Of a stretch of DNA of 46,941 bases, positions 17,414-27,104 are shown in pieces. Position 1 is the stretch's first letter. Every line of letters begins with the position of its first letter. This DNA is from Acidobacteria bacterium UBA2999 (GTDB taxonomy: Bacteria; Acidobacteriota; Vicinamibacteria; Vicinamibacterales; UBA2999), in contig DDZV01000022.1 of NCBI GenBank assembly GCA_002346475.1, positions 81,149-128,089 on the forward strand, written 5' to 3'. Below the pieces are notes generated by a model. It worked only from the letters and a program-made list of their open reading frames with translations. It searched no databases and was not told the origin of the DNA. Both the position numbers and the translations under genes were made by a program.

Positions 17414-18529
17414 ATGGAACTCGTTGTTCGCAAGAACGAACTCCTGCGAGAACTTCAACTTTTTCAGGGAATTGTGGAGCGAAAAAACACGATCCCAATA
17501 CTTGCAAATATCTTACTTGAAGCAAGTGGCGAGGAAGTAAAGTTATTAGCAACCGACTTAGAGGTCGCATTGCGTAGTCGCTGTCAAGCGTCCGTCGCTA
17601 AAGAAGGAGCTGTTACATTACCAGCAAAAAAACTGTATGAAATTGTTAGATCGTTTCCGGAAACAGAGGTGAGAATTAAGCAAGACAAAAAAGGGGTTAA
17701 GGTTGCTGCGGATCGTTTTGACTCTCGAATCCAAACACTTCCCCGCGAGGATTTTCCAACACTTCCGGGTTCGCCAGAAAAAAAACATAAAACCCTACTA
17801 AGGGCAGCACTTAAAGAAATGGTAGCGAAAACACAGTTTTCAATTACTGGTGAAGACACTCGATATTTTTTAAACGGGGCTTTGTTAATTCTTGGTCAAA
17901 AGGCCACAAGCATGGTTGCAACAGATGGACACCGCCTTGCTTTAGTGTCTGTTCCTATCAAAAAAGACAAAAAAACAAAAACCGAGGAAGAAGAAAAAGT
18001 CATTCTTCCTAAAAAAACCCTTCTTGAGCTGGGAAAACTTTTAAGTGAAAGCGAAGGCGACATTACATATGAAAAAGGAGAGAACCACCTGTTTTTTGAG
18101 GTGGGTGGTCGTATTTTAATTTCACGGATGATAGACGCGCAGTTTCCAGCCTATGAAAGAGTTATTCCTCAAGGAAACGATAAGGTTGTTGAGTTTGACA
18201 AAGACAGGCTAACAAGCGCTGTGAAGCGGGTCGCTTTGTTGTCAAACGAAAGATCTCGCGCTGTGAAGCTTGAAATTTCTCAAGGAAAAGCCGAGGTGGC
18301 TTCGAGCAGTTCTGAGTTTGGAGAAGCCACAGAAGAAATAGCCGTGGACTACAAGGGAAGCAGTGTAAATATTTCGTTTAATGCGCAATATGTTTTAGAT
18401 TTTCTTAGTGTTGTTGAAACCGACGTGGTGTCGTTGTCTTTAAAGGACGATGTAAGCCAAGCGATGATGCAGCCTGTTGCTGCGAGTGGCTACGATTACA
18501 CTTATGTAATCATGCCAATGCGTATTTAA
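17414..18529 (+). CDS. dnaN: DNA polymerase III beta subunit (sliding clamp)
   Basis: Ring-shaped processivity clamp of the replicative polymerase. I use the ATG at 17414 (371 residues) because family homology starts at MELVVRKNELLRELQLFQGIVERKNTIPILANIL; the open frame upstream codes for an unrelated hydrophobic run. Further signatures are FLNGALLIL, MVATDGHRLALVSV, ISRMIDAQFPAYERVIP and the C-terminal YVIMPMRI. Codon use has many AAA and AAG codons but is otherwise ordinary. Confidence 0.97.
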   Translation: MELVVRKNELLRELQLFQGIVERKNTIPILANILLEASGEEVKLLATDLEVALRSRCQASVAKEGAVTLPAKKLYEIVRSFPETEVRIKQDKKGVKVAADRFDSRIQTLPREDFPTLPGSPEKKHKTLLRAALKEMVAKTQFSITGEDTRYFLNGALLILGQKATSMVATDGHRLALVSVPIKKDKKTKTEEEEKVILPKKTLLELGKLLSESEGDITYEKGENHLFFEVGGRILISRMIDAQFPAYERVIPQGNDKVVEFDKDRLTSAVKRVALLSNERSRAVKLEISQGKAEVASSSSEFGEATEEIAVDYKGSSVNISFNAQYVLDFLSVVETDVVSLSLKDDVSQAMMQPVAASGYDYTYVIMPMRI

Positions 18530-18576
18530 CGGGCCTTGTTTAGTAGACAGACAACACGCCTCAACCAAGGAACCGT

Positions 18577-21078
18577 GTGAACCATTTAGAACATCAAACA
18601 AAAGAAGACGGCACAACCCTAGAAGCAGGGCTAGAGAAGAACGGCTCTGTTGACGACTACAGCGCTGACAAAATTAAAGTTCTTGAGGGGCTAGAAGCGG
18701 TTCGTAAACGTCCTGCGATGTACATCGGTTCTACTGGTTCGCCGGGGTTGCACCATTTAGTGTATGAGGTAGTTGACAATGCTATTGATGAGGCGCTTGC
18801 AGGGTTTTGTACTCGGATAGGCGTTGTTATTCACATTGACAACTCCATTACTGTTATAGACGACGGTCGAGGTATTCCAATTGATCGCCACGCAAGTGGA
18901 AAGTCAGCTGCAGAGGTTGTGTTGACGGTACTCCACGCGGGTGGGAAATTCGACAACGATAGTTATAAAGTTTCCGGGGGCCTCCACGGCGTTGGCGTGT
19001 CGGTGGTGAATGCACTATCTGAGCGCCTTGGTGTTGAAATTTGGCGCAATAAACAGGTCTACCAGCAAGAGTACGAACGGGGAATACCGACGGGGGATTT
19101 AACAGCTACCGGTACAACAGAACGACGAGGCACTAAAATTACTTTTAAGCCAGATCCAGAAGTTTTTGAAGCGACGGAGTACAGTTTTGACATTTTGGCC
19201 CAAAGACTTCGAGAGCTCGCATTTCTCAATGGCGGCATCCTTATTACAATTGACGACGAACGAGACGGTAAGAATCACGAATTTCAGTACAGTGGCGGCA
19301 TTGTTTCTTTTGTTGAGCACCTAAATAAAAATAAAGCCACAGTGGACAGCAACCCTGTTTTCATGAAAGGTGAAAAAGAGGGAGTGACTGCGGAAATTGC
19401 GCTTCAGTGGAACGATGGTTACACAGAGCTTATTTTTTCGTTCGCGAATAACATCAACACACATGAGGGTGGCACGCACTTGTCCGGTTTTCGTGCGGCC
19501 CTTACACGAACGATTAATTCGTACGCAACGAAAAACAATTTAGCTAAAGATCTTAAAGACGCAAATATTAGCGGTGACGATATTCGGGAAGGACTAACGG
19601 CCGTTATTAGCGTTAAAATTCCTAACCCTCAGTTCGAAGGCCAAACCAAAACAAAACTTGGCAACACCGAAGTTAAGGGGATTGTTGAAACAATCATTAA
19701 CGATAAGCTCGGCCAGTTTTTAGAAGAGAATCCAGCTGTTGCCAAACGAATTATTGGCAAGGCAGTAGACGCTGCACGTGCCCGGGCCGCTGCGCGTAAA
19801 GCGCGCGACTTAATACGACGAAAGGGCGCACTGGACGGCAGTGGCCTACCTGGAAAATTGGCTGATTGCCAGGAACGTGATCCGGCTCAGAGTGAACTAT
19901 ATATTGTCGAGGGTGAATCCGCGGGCGGATCAGCCAAGCAAGGACGCGATCGACGGTTTCAAGCGATCTTGCCTATAAAGGGCAAGATTTTAAATGTCGA
20001 GAAAGCGCGTCAAGACAAGATGCTCTCCAGCGAAGAAATTAAAACTATGATTGCAGCCTTGGGTTGCGGGATTGCCGATGACTTTGATAGCAATAAGGCA
20101 CGCTACCATCGAGTGATCATCATGACTGACGCGGATGTCGACGGGTCACACATTCGTACACTGCTCCTGACGTTTTTTTATCGCCACATGGGCAAACTAA
20201 TTGACAAGAACTATATCTATATTGCCCAACCCCCGTTGTACCGGGCCAAGCGCGGACGCACGGAAACATATATTAAAGACGAACAGGAACTGGAAACATT
20301 TCTTGTGCGTCGAGCCGTTGAAGCCAGAACGGCGAAGTTGCCAGACGGCAGAGAGCTTCTTGGCGAAACCCTAGAGCGTCGAATTCAAGAGATGATCGCT
20401 TATCGGAAGCTCTTGGAAACAGTAACGCGCCGTGGCCGCCAGGCCGACATCATTGCCGCACTGTTACAAGCGAATGCCCGCGACAAAACATTCTTTGAGC
20501 AACAGGAGAAAGTCGAACAACTAGCTAGTCAAATGACAACTCCAACGCGAACCGTGTCAGTAGATCGGGATAACGAGCATAACGCGTTCTTGTTAACCAT
20601 TGAAGATCGCGCATTGGGCTATCCTCGCCTGTCGATCATCGGTGTAGATTTTATTGCAGGTGGCGAGTACCGAGCACTGCTTGCGGCGCACAATAAAATT
20701 CAAGACGTTCAGTTTCCTGTTGTTGTACAAGAAAAAACCGCGAAGGCAAACGGAGAAGGCACAAACACAAACGACGATGCCAAGGCAGACGAAAACAAAA
20801 CCACGTCCTTGGTTGATATCGGCGCGCTTGTCGACTATTTCATTGCAGCAGGCAAAAAAGGAGTTGCAATTAATCGGTATAAGGGTCTTGGGGAGATGAA
20901 TCCACAGACGCTCTGGACTACGACAATGGATCCTGAACACAGGACACTTTTGCAAGTGCGCGCTGAAGACGATGTTGTCGCCTCAGAAACATTTTCGACA
21001 TTAATGGGTGACGATGTTGCACCGCGCAGAGCGTTTATTGAAAAAAACGCGCTCGATGTAAAAAACTTGGATATATAG
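18577..21078 (+). CDS. gyrB: DNA gyrase subunit B
   Basis: ATPase and TOPRIM subunit of gyrase, which introduces negative supercoils. The GTG at 18577 is preceded by AAGGA at good spacing. The 833 residues contain the GHKL ATPase motifs (EVVDNAIDEALAGF, DDGRGIPID, GGLHGVGVSVVNALS), the TOPRIM EGESAGGSAKQGRDRRFQAILP block, DADVDGSHIRTLLLTFFYR, and the C-terminal INRYKGLGEMNPQTLWTTTMDP. It carries the roughly 170-residue TOPRIM insert known from proteobacterial-type GyrB. That insert includes a low-complexity Lys/Asn/Asp/Thr stretch near residues 725-750. Confidence 0.98.
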   Translation: MNHLEHQTKEDGTTLEAGLEKNGSVDDYSADKIKVLEGLEAVRKRPAMYIGSTGSPGLHHLVYEVVDNAIDEALAGFCTRIGVVIHIDNSITVIDDGRGIPIDRHASGKSAAEVVLTVLHAGGKFDNDSYKVSGGLHGVGVSVVNALSERLGVEIWRNKQVYQQEYERGIPTGDLTATGTTERRGTKITFKPDPEVFEATEYSFDILAQRLRELAFLNGGILITIDDERDGKNHEFQYSGGIVSFVEHLNKNKATVDSNPVFMKGEKEGVTAEIALQWNDGYTELIFSFANNINTHEGGTHLSGFRAALTRTINSYATKNNLAKDLKDANISGDDIREGLTAVISVKIPNPQFEGQTKTKLGNTEVKGIVETIINDKLGQFLEENPAVAKRIIGKAVDAARARAAARKARDLIRRKGALDGSGLPGKLADCQERDPAQSELYIVEGESAGGSAKQGRDRRFQAILPIKGKILNVEKARQDKMLSSEEIKTMIAALGCGIADDFDSNKARYHRVIIMTDADVDGSHIRTLLLTFFYRHMGKLIDKNYIYIAQPPLYRAKRGRTETYIKDEQELETFLVRRAVEARTAKLPDGRELLGETLERRIQEMIAYRKLLETVTRRGRQADIIAALLQANARDKTFFEQQEKVEQLASQMTTPTRTVSVDRDNEHNAFLLTIEDRALGYPRLSIIGVDFIAGGEYRALLAAHNKIQDVQFPVVVQEKTAKANGEGTNTNDDAKADENKTTSLVDIGALVDYFIAAGKKGVAINRYKGLGEMNPQTLWTTTMDPEHRTLLQVRAEDDVVASETFSTLMGDDVAPRRAFIEKNALDVKNLDI

Positions 21079-21134
21079 GAACACGTTTCGGATAACCATA
21101 TTTTCTATTACTGCTCCGCAAGTTAGCCACTGTC

Positions 21135-23633
21135 ATGAACGCACCGTCATTAAACGAAATACAGGTCAACATCGAAGACGAGATGACACGCTCCTACATG
21201 GATTACGCCATGAGCGTAATCATTGGACGAGCACTCCCGGACGTTCGAGATGGGTTAAAGCCAGCACACAGACGTGTTTTGTATGCGATGCGGGAGATGG
21301 GACTTACGCCCAATCGTGCCTATAGGAAGTGCGCCAAAATCGTCGGAGAAGTAATTGGAAACTACCACCCACATGGCGATGCTTCCGCCTACGACACGTT
21401 AGTCCGGCTAGCGCAAAGTTTTAACATGCGCTACCTCCTTGTTAACGGTCAGGGGAACTTTGGGTCGGTGGACGGCGATCCACCAGCAGCCTATCGGTAC
21501 ACAGAGGCGCGACTACAGACGTTATCAGACGAAATGATGGCGGACCTCGACAAGGACACAGTCGACTTTATTCCAAACTTCGACGAGACCACCGAAGAGC
21601 CAACCGTCTTTCCGGCACCATTCCCAAACCTTTTGGTAAACGGATCAGCTGGCATCGCGGTCGGAATGGCAACAAATATTCCTCCGCACAACATGCGAGA
21701 GGTGATTAACGCCGTTATTTGGTCTATTGAAGCAATGCAACAAAACGAGGCGCTTTCTAAAGACCAAAAGTTAGAGAAACTTTCAGCACTAATCCCGGGG
21801 CCAGACTTCCCTACCGGTGGTTACATCGTTGGCAGTGCAGGCATTCGACAAGCGTACCGAACTGGCCGAGGTGCCGTTGTGATGCGGGCAAGAACGGAAA
21901 TTGAGACAAGCAAAAAAGGGGACCGCGAACGAACAGCAATCGTAGTTTCTGCAATTCCGTATCAAGTAAATAAAGCGAGGTTAATCGAGCGTATTGCTGA
22001 CCTGGTGCGAGATAAAACCATTGAAGGCATTTCTGATATCCGTGACGAATCAGACAGAGACGGTCTTCGTATTGTTATCGAATTAAAGCGAGGCGAGGTT
22101 GGCGAAGTTATTCTCAACAATCTCTACAAACATACGCAGTTGCAGACTAACTTCGGAATAATTCTCCTTGCGATTGTGAACGGTCGGCCGAAGGAGCTGA
22201 CACTTGTAGAGCTTGTTGAAAATTTTGTTGAATTCAGGCGAGAGGTTGTTCGTCGACGCACTGAATTCGAACTTCGGAAGGCCGAAGCACGTGCACACAT
22301 CCTTGAGGGACTAAAAATTGCCCTCGACAATCTTGACAATGCAATCACGTTGATCCGGACGGCCAAAAACCCTGTGGAGGCACGTGAAGGCCTCGGCAAG
22401 AAATTTGGCCTGAGCAAAATTCAAGCCCAAGCTATTCTCGACATGCAACTTCAGCGTTTGACAGGTCTTGAACGCCAAAAAATCCTTGATGAGCTAGAAG
22501 AAATTCTAGGAAAGATTAAAAAGTTACGGGACATTCTTTCCAGCGAAGCGTTGCTCCTCAAAATAGTTGTCGATGAACTGAAAGCCGTACAAACAAAACA
22601 TGGCGACAACCGACGCACAGAAATTTTGGCAGAGGCCGGTGAGTTTAACGCGGAAGATTTAATTGTCGACGAAGACATGGCCATCACCGTGAGTAATACG
22701 GGCTACATTAAACGTACTGCTATCACAAACTACCGCAACCAACGCCGAGGCGGGAAGGGTCGAATTGGCATGCGGACGCGCGAAGAAGATTTTGTCACTC
22801 ATTTATTTGTGGCTTCCACACACGCGTACATAATGATTTTCTCTGATCGTGGCCGGGTTTATTGGTTGAAAGTCCACCAAATCCCTGACGTGGGACCAGG
22901 TGCCCGCGGGAAAGCAATTGCGAACCTTGTTTCAATGCGAACAGACGAACGCATTGCGGCTCTGTTGGCGGTTAAGGAATTTGATCCAGCTCATTATGTG
23001 GTAATGGGAACCCAGCATGGAAGAGTTAAAAAAACAGCACTCACAGCTTTTAGTAATCCTCGAGCAGGCGGCATTATTGCGATGGGTGTCGAAGAGGAAG
23101 ACGTTGTTATGGCTGTGCAGGTTTCAACGGGCGAAGGCGAGATCTTTATGGGTACGCGGAGTGGCATGTCGATCCGGTTTCGGGAAAGCAATGTTCGGTC
23201 AATGGGTCGGACGGCACAGGGTGTTCGAGGCATCAATTTACGCGACGGAGACACCGTTGTTGCAATGGAAGTGCTGCAGTCAGAGGCCACCATCCTCACG
23301 GTTACGGTTCATGGGTATGGGAAGCGGACGAACCTTAGCGAATATCGCTTACAGTCTCGAGGTGGGGTCGGCGTTATTAATATACAGACGAAGGGTCGAA
23401 ATGGGGAAGTCATTGGGTTAGCTCAAGTCACAGACAACGACGAGCTTATGCTTATCACACAGCAGGGAAAAACCATTCGCATGGTTGCCAAGGATATTCG
23501 TGCAATTGGCCGTGCTACCCAAGGCGTCAAACTTATCGAAACGGATAATGAGGACCGCGCGGTATCAATTGCCCGTCTTCCTGATCAAGACGTGGACACC
23601 GAACTCAAAGAGCAAGGTGAGAAGCCCAACTAA
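21135..23633 (+). CDS. gyrA: DNA gyrase subunit A
   Basis: Breakage-reunion subunit of gyrase. In its 832 residues the active-site tyrosine is Y122 (AAYRYTEARL), preceded by VIGNYHPHGDASAYDTLVR. Numbering coincides with E. coli over this stretch: position 83 is alanine rather than serine, and 87 is aspartate. The C-terminal domain has the beta-pinwheel repeats, including a GyrA-box-like QRRGGKG at about 536-542. The gene ends at 23633, the base before pcrA's stop on the other strand. Confidence 0.98.
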   Translation: MNAPSLNEIQVNIEDEMTRSYMDYAMSVIIGRALPDVRDGLKPAHRRVLYAMREMGLTPNRAYRKCAKIVGEVIGNYHPHGDASAYDTLVRLAQSFNMRYLLVNGQGNFGSVDGDPPAAYRYTEARLQTLSDEMMADLDKDTVDFIPNFDETTEEPTVFPAPFPNLLVNGSAGIAVGMATNIPPHNMREVINAVIWSIEAMQQNEALSKDQKLEKLSALIPGPDFPTGGYIVGSAGIRQAYRTGRGAVVMRARTEIETSKKGDRERTAIVVSAIPYQVNKARLIERIADLVRDKTIEGISDIRDESDRDGLRIVIELKRGEVGEVILNNLYKHTQLQTNFGIILLAIVNGRPKELTLVELVENFVEFRREVVRRRTEFELRKAEARAHILEGLKIALDNLDNAITLIRTAKNPVEAREGLGKKFGLSKIQAQAILDMQLQRLTGLERQKILDELEEILGKIKKLRDILSSEALLLKIVVDELKAVQTKHGDNRRTEILAEAGEFNAEDLIVDEDMAITVSNTGYIKRTAITNYRNQRRGGKGRIGMRTREEDFVTHLFVASTHAYIMIFSDRGRVYWLKVHQIPDVGPGARGKAIANLVSMRTDERIAALLAVKEFDPAHYVVMGTQHGRVKKTALTAFSNPRAGGIIAMGVEEEDVVMAVQVSTGEGEIFMGTRSGMSIRFRESNVRSMGRTAQGVRGINLRDGDTVVAMEVLQSEATILTVTVHGYGKRTNLSEYRLQSRGGVGVINIQTKGRNGEVIGLAQVTDNDELMLITQQGKTIRMVAKDIRAIGRATQGVKLIETDNEDRAVSIARLPDQDVDTELKEQGEKPN

Positions 23634-25871
23634 TCAGGCGACCTCAAGCTTAGCGAACTTTGCCCTCAAAGTTTTAGTACCAACTGATTGAAATCGCACT
23701 ACCAGTTTTGTGTCATCGACAAGCTGTTCAACATCCACAACAGTCCCGAGTCCGAATTTTGGATGTCGAACACGGAGTCCAGGTCGAAGCCCAGAAGGGG
23801 TAGCCGACTGGTCCTCGTCCTCATATGCAAAAGCTTGAGAAAACTTTTTTGGTTTGTATATTTTTGTGCGAGCTCTAACTTTATAGGGCGAAACGAACAC
23901 AGGAGACGGGACATCCTCAATTAGGTCAAGCGGAATCTCATCCAAGAACCTTGAAGGTTCTGTCGACTGGTACTCTCCGAAACTACGCCGACGAGCGGCT
24001 GACGTGAGCACCAGCTGACGTTGTGCGCGTGTAATGCCAACATAACAAAGTCGTCGTTCTTCTTCTAACTCGCTTTCACTTTCTCGTGAACGTGCATGCG
24101 GAAAGAGCCCATCTTCCAACCCAGCGAGAATCACCGTCTGAAACTCTAACCCCTTAGCGCTATGCATGGTCATCATAAGGACATGGGCATCTCGTGTACC
24201 GGCCTCCTCATCAACATCCGACAGCAACGACAACTCGTCAACAAAACTGGTTAGAGAGGCGTCAGGGTTGCGGGCTTCGTGTTCACGTGCAGCTGAAACA
24301 AGTTCCATTAAGTTTTCAATACGGCCTTCCGCCTCTTCGCTATGTTCATCACGCAAGTCCTGGATATAGCCACTGCGATCGAGAACCTTGGCAAGTGTTG
24401 TCGACACTGATTCCGTCTGGGCCACTTCACGCAATTCAAGAATTAAATCTCGGAAAGCCGTGAGCGCCGTCAGTGTTCTGGAGGGGAACGCGCGCCGTTC
24501 GAGTCCCTGAAGGAGACGCGTCCACAATGAGTCAACTAATTCAGGAGAGTCGAGTCCCGCAAGCAGTGGCGCGGCATCGACGTGTGTCTCAAGCGAAACC
24601 TTTTGCAGTGATTCCATGACGCCTTTACCAATACGCCGTGCCGGCACGTTGATAATCCGTCGAAGACTGACATCATTATGTGGGTTGAGCAGGAGTTTTA
24701 AATAGGCGAGGGCGCTTTTGACCTCTTTGCGTTCGTAGAAACGAACGCCACCAATAATCTTGTAGTCGATACTGGCGCGTCGCATTGCATCCTCAATGGT
24801 GCGTGACTGTGCATTGGTCCGGTACAAAACGGCGACGAAGTCATCGACATTGTTTTGAAGCGCAGCACGAGCGGTGAGAGAAATAAACTCAGCCTCATCG
24901 AGATCGTCACCGGCCCGGTACGCACGAATTTTCTCGCCACCTTCCCGTTCGGTATAAAGTCGTTTTTCAGGACGGTTTTTGTTTCGTGCGATTACCGCAG
25001 ACGCTGCATCGAGAATGGTTTGCGTTGATCGGTAATTACGCTCAAGCCGGATGATGGTGGTTTCAGGAAAGTCATGCTCAAAATCCAGAATATTTTGAAG
25101 ATCTGCCCCGCGCCATTTGTAGATCGATTGATCTGGATCCCCCACGACACAGAGATTTCGATGCTGCTCGGCTAGTCGTTGGATAAGAAGGTATTGCGGT
25201 CGATTGGTGTCTTGATATTCATCGACCAGCAAATACTGAAAGCGCTTTCCGTATCGTTGCCGAACCGTTTCCGAGTGTTCAAAAAGCTCCACTGTTTTAA
25301 GGAGGAGATCATCAAAATCAAGCGCGTTTGCATTGCTGAGTTCCCGGGCATAGATCTCTCGCAATTGACTAAGCTGTCGCTCCAGAGGATGCCAAGAACC
25401 TGTAAAGGGTTCGGGTTCTTCCATTCTGTTTTTGGCGTGACTGATCCGTGACAGGGCAGCCCTGGGCTGTAGAGTACCGTCGTCGTCCCCAATTTCCCGG
25501 AGGGCTTGTTTGATGACGGCAAGCTGGTCGGAAGAATCATAAATGACGAAATCTCGAGAGAGCCCGATGTGTGACCCGTCACTGCGGAGCACACGGGCAC
25601 ACAGCGCATGAAATGTGGAAATCCACATCCGGCGACAATCGATGTCGAGCAAGGCTTCAACCCGATTCCGCATTTCCTCAGCAGCTTTGTTGGTGAAGGT
25701 TACGGCAAGCACAGCTTCAGGGTCAGCAAGCCCATTTCCAATTAAGTACGCGATTCGATGGGCAATCACGCGTGTTTTTCCCGATCCCGCGCCTGCCAGA
25801 ATTAACAACGGCCCGGATTCGTGAAGCACGGCTTTCTGCTGTTCAGGATTGAGGGTGGATAAAAAGTCCAT
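23634..25871 (-). CDS. pcrA: UvrD/PcrA-type ATP-dependent DNA helicase
   Basis: Superfamily 1A 3'-5' helicase for nucleotide excision repair, replication restart and RNA polymerase backtracking. The 745 residues show Walker A AGAGSGKTRV at about 27-36, TFTNKAAEEMRNRV, DEYQDTNRPQYLLI (motif II), VGDPDQSIYKWRGA (motif III), LERNYRST (motif IV) and VLMMTMHSAKGLEF (motif V). The C-terminal LRPGLRVRHPKFGLGTVVDVE is the Tudor-like domain seen in PcrA/UvrD. It is convergent with gyrA with zero gap and divergent from vsr by 39 bp. Confidence 0.95.
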   Translation of the reverse strand: MDFLSTLNPEQQKAVLHESGPLLILAGAGSGKTRVIAHRIAYLIGNGLADPEAVLAVTFTNKAAEEMRNRVEALLDIDCRRMWISTFHALCARVLRSDGSHIGLSRDFVIYDSSDQLAVIKQALREIGDDDGTLQPRAALSRISHAKNRMEEPEPFTGSWHPLERQLSQLREIYARELSNANALDFDDLLLKTVELFEHSETVRQRYGKRFQYLLVDEYQDTNRPQYLLIQRLAEQHRNLCVVGDPDQSIYKWRGADLQNILDFEHDFPETTIIRLERNYRSTQTILDAASAVIARNKNRPEKRLYTEREGGEKIRAYRAGDDLDEAEFISLTARAALQNNVDDFVAVLYRTNAQSRTIEDAMRRASIDYKIIGGVRFYERKEVKSALAYLKLLLNPHNDVSLRRIINVPARRIGKGVMESLQKVSLETHVDAAPLLAGLDSPELVDSLWTRLLQGLERRAFPSRTLTALTAFRDLILELREVAQTESVSTTLAKVLDRSGYIQDLRDEHSEEAEGRIENLMELVSAAREHEARNPDASLTSFVDELSLLSDVDEEAGTRDAHVLMMTMHSAKGLEFQTVILAGLEDGLFPHARSRESESELEEERRLCYVGITRAQRQLVLTSAARRRSFGEYQSTEPSRFLDEIPLDLIEDVPSPVFVSPYKVRARTKIYKPKKFSQAFAYEDEDQSATPSGLRPGLRVRHPKFGLGTVVDVEQLVDDTKLVVRFQSVGTKTLRAKFAKLEVA

Positions 25872-25910
25872 TCACATAATGTGGTCAATAATTAATATAG
25901 GGTATTTATT

Positions 25911-26333
25911 ATGGACCATCTGACTGTAGGAAAACGCAGTGCAAATATGGCGCGTATTAAATCCAAAAACACCACACCTGAACTCCTTGTCAGAAAATTA
26001 TTATTTGCGAACGGATTGCGCTATAGATTGCATGTAAAGGATCTTCCGGGCAAACCGGATATCTGCATTAAAAAATACAATACAGTTATTGATGTCAGGG
26101 GTTGTTTTTGGCACTCTCACGATAACTGTAAATTAGCAGCAAAACCAAAGACAAATAAAGACTACTGGGAACCTAAAATTCAAAGAAATAAAGATAGGGA
26201 TTATGCAAACCAGAAACTGCTTGAAGAATTAGGATTCAAAGTATTCATTATTTGGGAGTGTGAGACAAAAAACATGAGCACACTATCAAATAAAATTGAA
26301 GAAATATCCTTCTATTTAAATACGTCCTTTTAG
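25911..26333 (+). CDS. vsr: Very short patch repair endonuclease Vsr (orphan)
   Basis: Vsr nicks DNA next to T:G mismatches that arise by deamination of 5-methylcytosine. The 140 residues match the family: GKRSANMARIKSKNTTPELLVRK (Glu24), DLPGKPDICI (Asp50, catalytic), GCFWHSHDNC with C65, H68, H70 and C73, and IWEC (C117), which should hold a structural zinc. The residue equivalent to E. coli His64 is Arg63, and Thr63 is Val62, so activity is not assured. No cytosine methyltransferase gene is nearby, which is unusual since vsr normally sits beside dcm-type genes. The gene is visibly AT-richer than pcrA, suggesting transfer. Confidence 0.93.
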   Translation: MDHLTVGKRSANMARIKSKNTTPELLVRKLLFANGLRYRLHVKDLPGKPDICIKKYNTVIDVRGCFWHSHDNCKLAAKPKTNKDYWEPKIQRNKDRDYANQKLLEELGFKVFIIWECETKNMSTLSNKIEEISFYLNTSF

Positions 26334-26419
26334 ACCGTACTCTACGGTTACAGAGTGTTTTAGAACTGCGAATCAGAAACCTCGCATTGGGCGAGCATCA
26401 AGAATTGAAGTTAGTAAAT

Positions 26420-27052
26420 CTATCCTAAATAAAATTTAGGCATTTTCGCATCTACCCATGACCACAGGATAAAGCACGCAACAGTTCTGAATGGCGTCCA
26501 ACGCTCCATAAGGGAGTTCCACTCATCAGAACCAGCAACAAAATGATCCCCGTATATAAGCAGGATTGCTTTTGCGATGCTTGAATCAGCGCTCGCAAAA
26601 ACATCGGCATGGTTTAGGTGAAACATCGCGAAAATGGATGCGGACCAAATGCCAATCCCTCTTAACTTAGTAAGTTCTGTGATTGTTTCTGTAGGGTGAA
26701 GTTGCTTCAACTTGGAAATAAAATTTGGGTTTGCAACTAGATAATTTGCGGTTCCCTTAATGAAGTTGATTTTAGAATACGATATGCCAATTTGTCGTAA
26801 CTTGTCGTCCTCAATGCTCAATATGATTTCAGGTTTAAAATTTCCTTTTCCGATTTGTTGTTCAAACCTTTCACAAATTTTGTCTGATGCTTTCCCAGAA
26901 AGTTGTTGCCCAACGATGATTCTCACTAGTGCCTCAAAATTAGCGATGCGCTTTATCGGTTGCTTCAAGGACACGTTTGAGATTATCCACTCCAATTTTG
27001 GATCTGATCTCCTCAGATGTTCTATCCCCTTCTTGTATTCACTAGCATTCAT
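26420..27052 (-). CDS. AlkA-like HhH-GPD DNA glycosylase
   Basis: Predicted base-excision glycosylase for alkylated purines such as 3-methyladenine, by family. The 210 residues contain ALVRIIVGQQLSGKASDKI, the helix-hairpin-helix LTKLRGIGIWSASIFAMF at about 128-145, and a downstream catalytic-type aspartate in VFASADSSIAKAI (Asp156). There is no C-terminal FeS Cys cluster, which argues against Nth/MutY. It is AT-rich, like the convergent vsr gene 86 bp away. It lies 52 bp from glmS on the same strand. Confidence 0.88.
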   Translation of the reverse strand: MNASEYKKGIEHLRRSDPKLEWIISNVSLKQPIKRIANFEALVRIIVGQQLSGKASDKICERFEQQIGKGNFKPEIILSIEDDKLRQIGISYSKINFIKGTANYLVANPNFISKLKQLHPTETITELTKLRGIGIWSASIFAMFHLNHADVFASADSSIAKAILLIYGDHFVAGSDEWNSLMERWTPFRTVACFILWSWVDAKMPKFYLG

Positions 27053-27104
27053 GGATTAGATAGATTTTTTGATAATGCGGTGAAGTTCATACTGGTATTT
27101 TGAA

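Noticed and set aside
26425..26441. CCTAAAT-AAA-ATTTAGG inverted repeat as a terminator
   Set aside because: It lies inside the last codons of the glycosylase gene, has no following T-run, and is AT-only apart from the end pairs.
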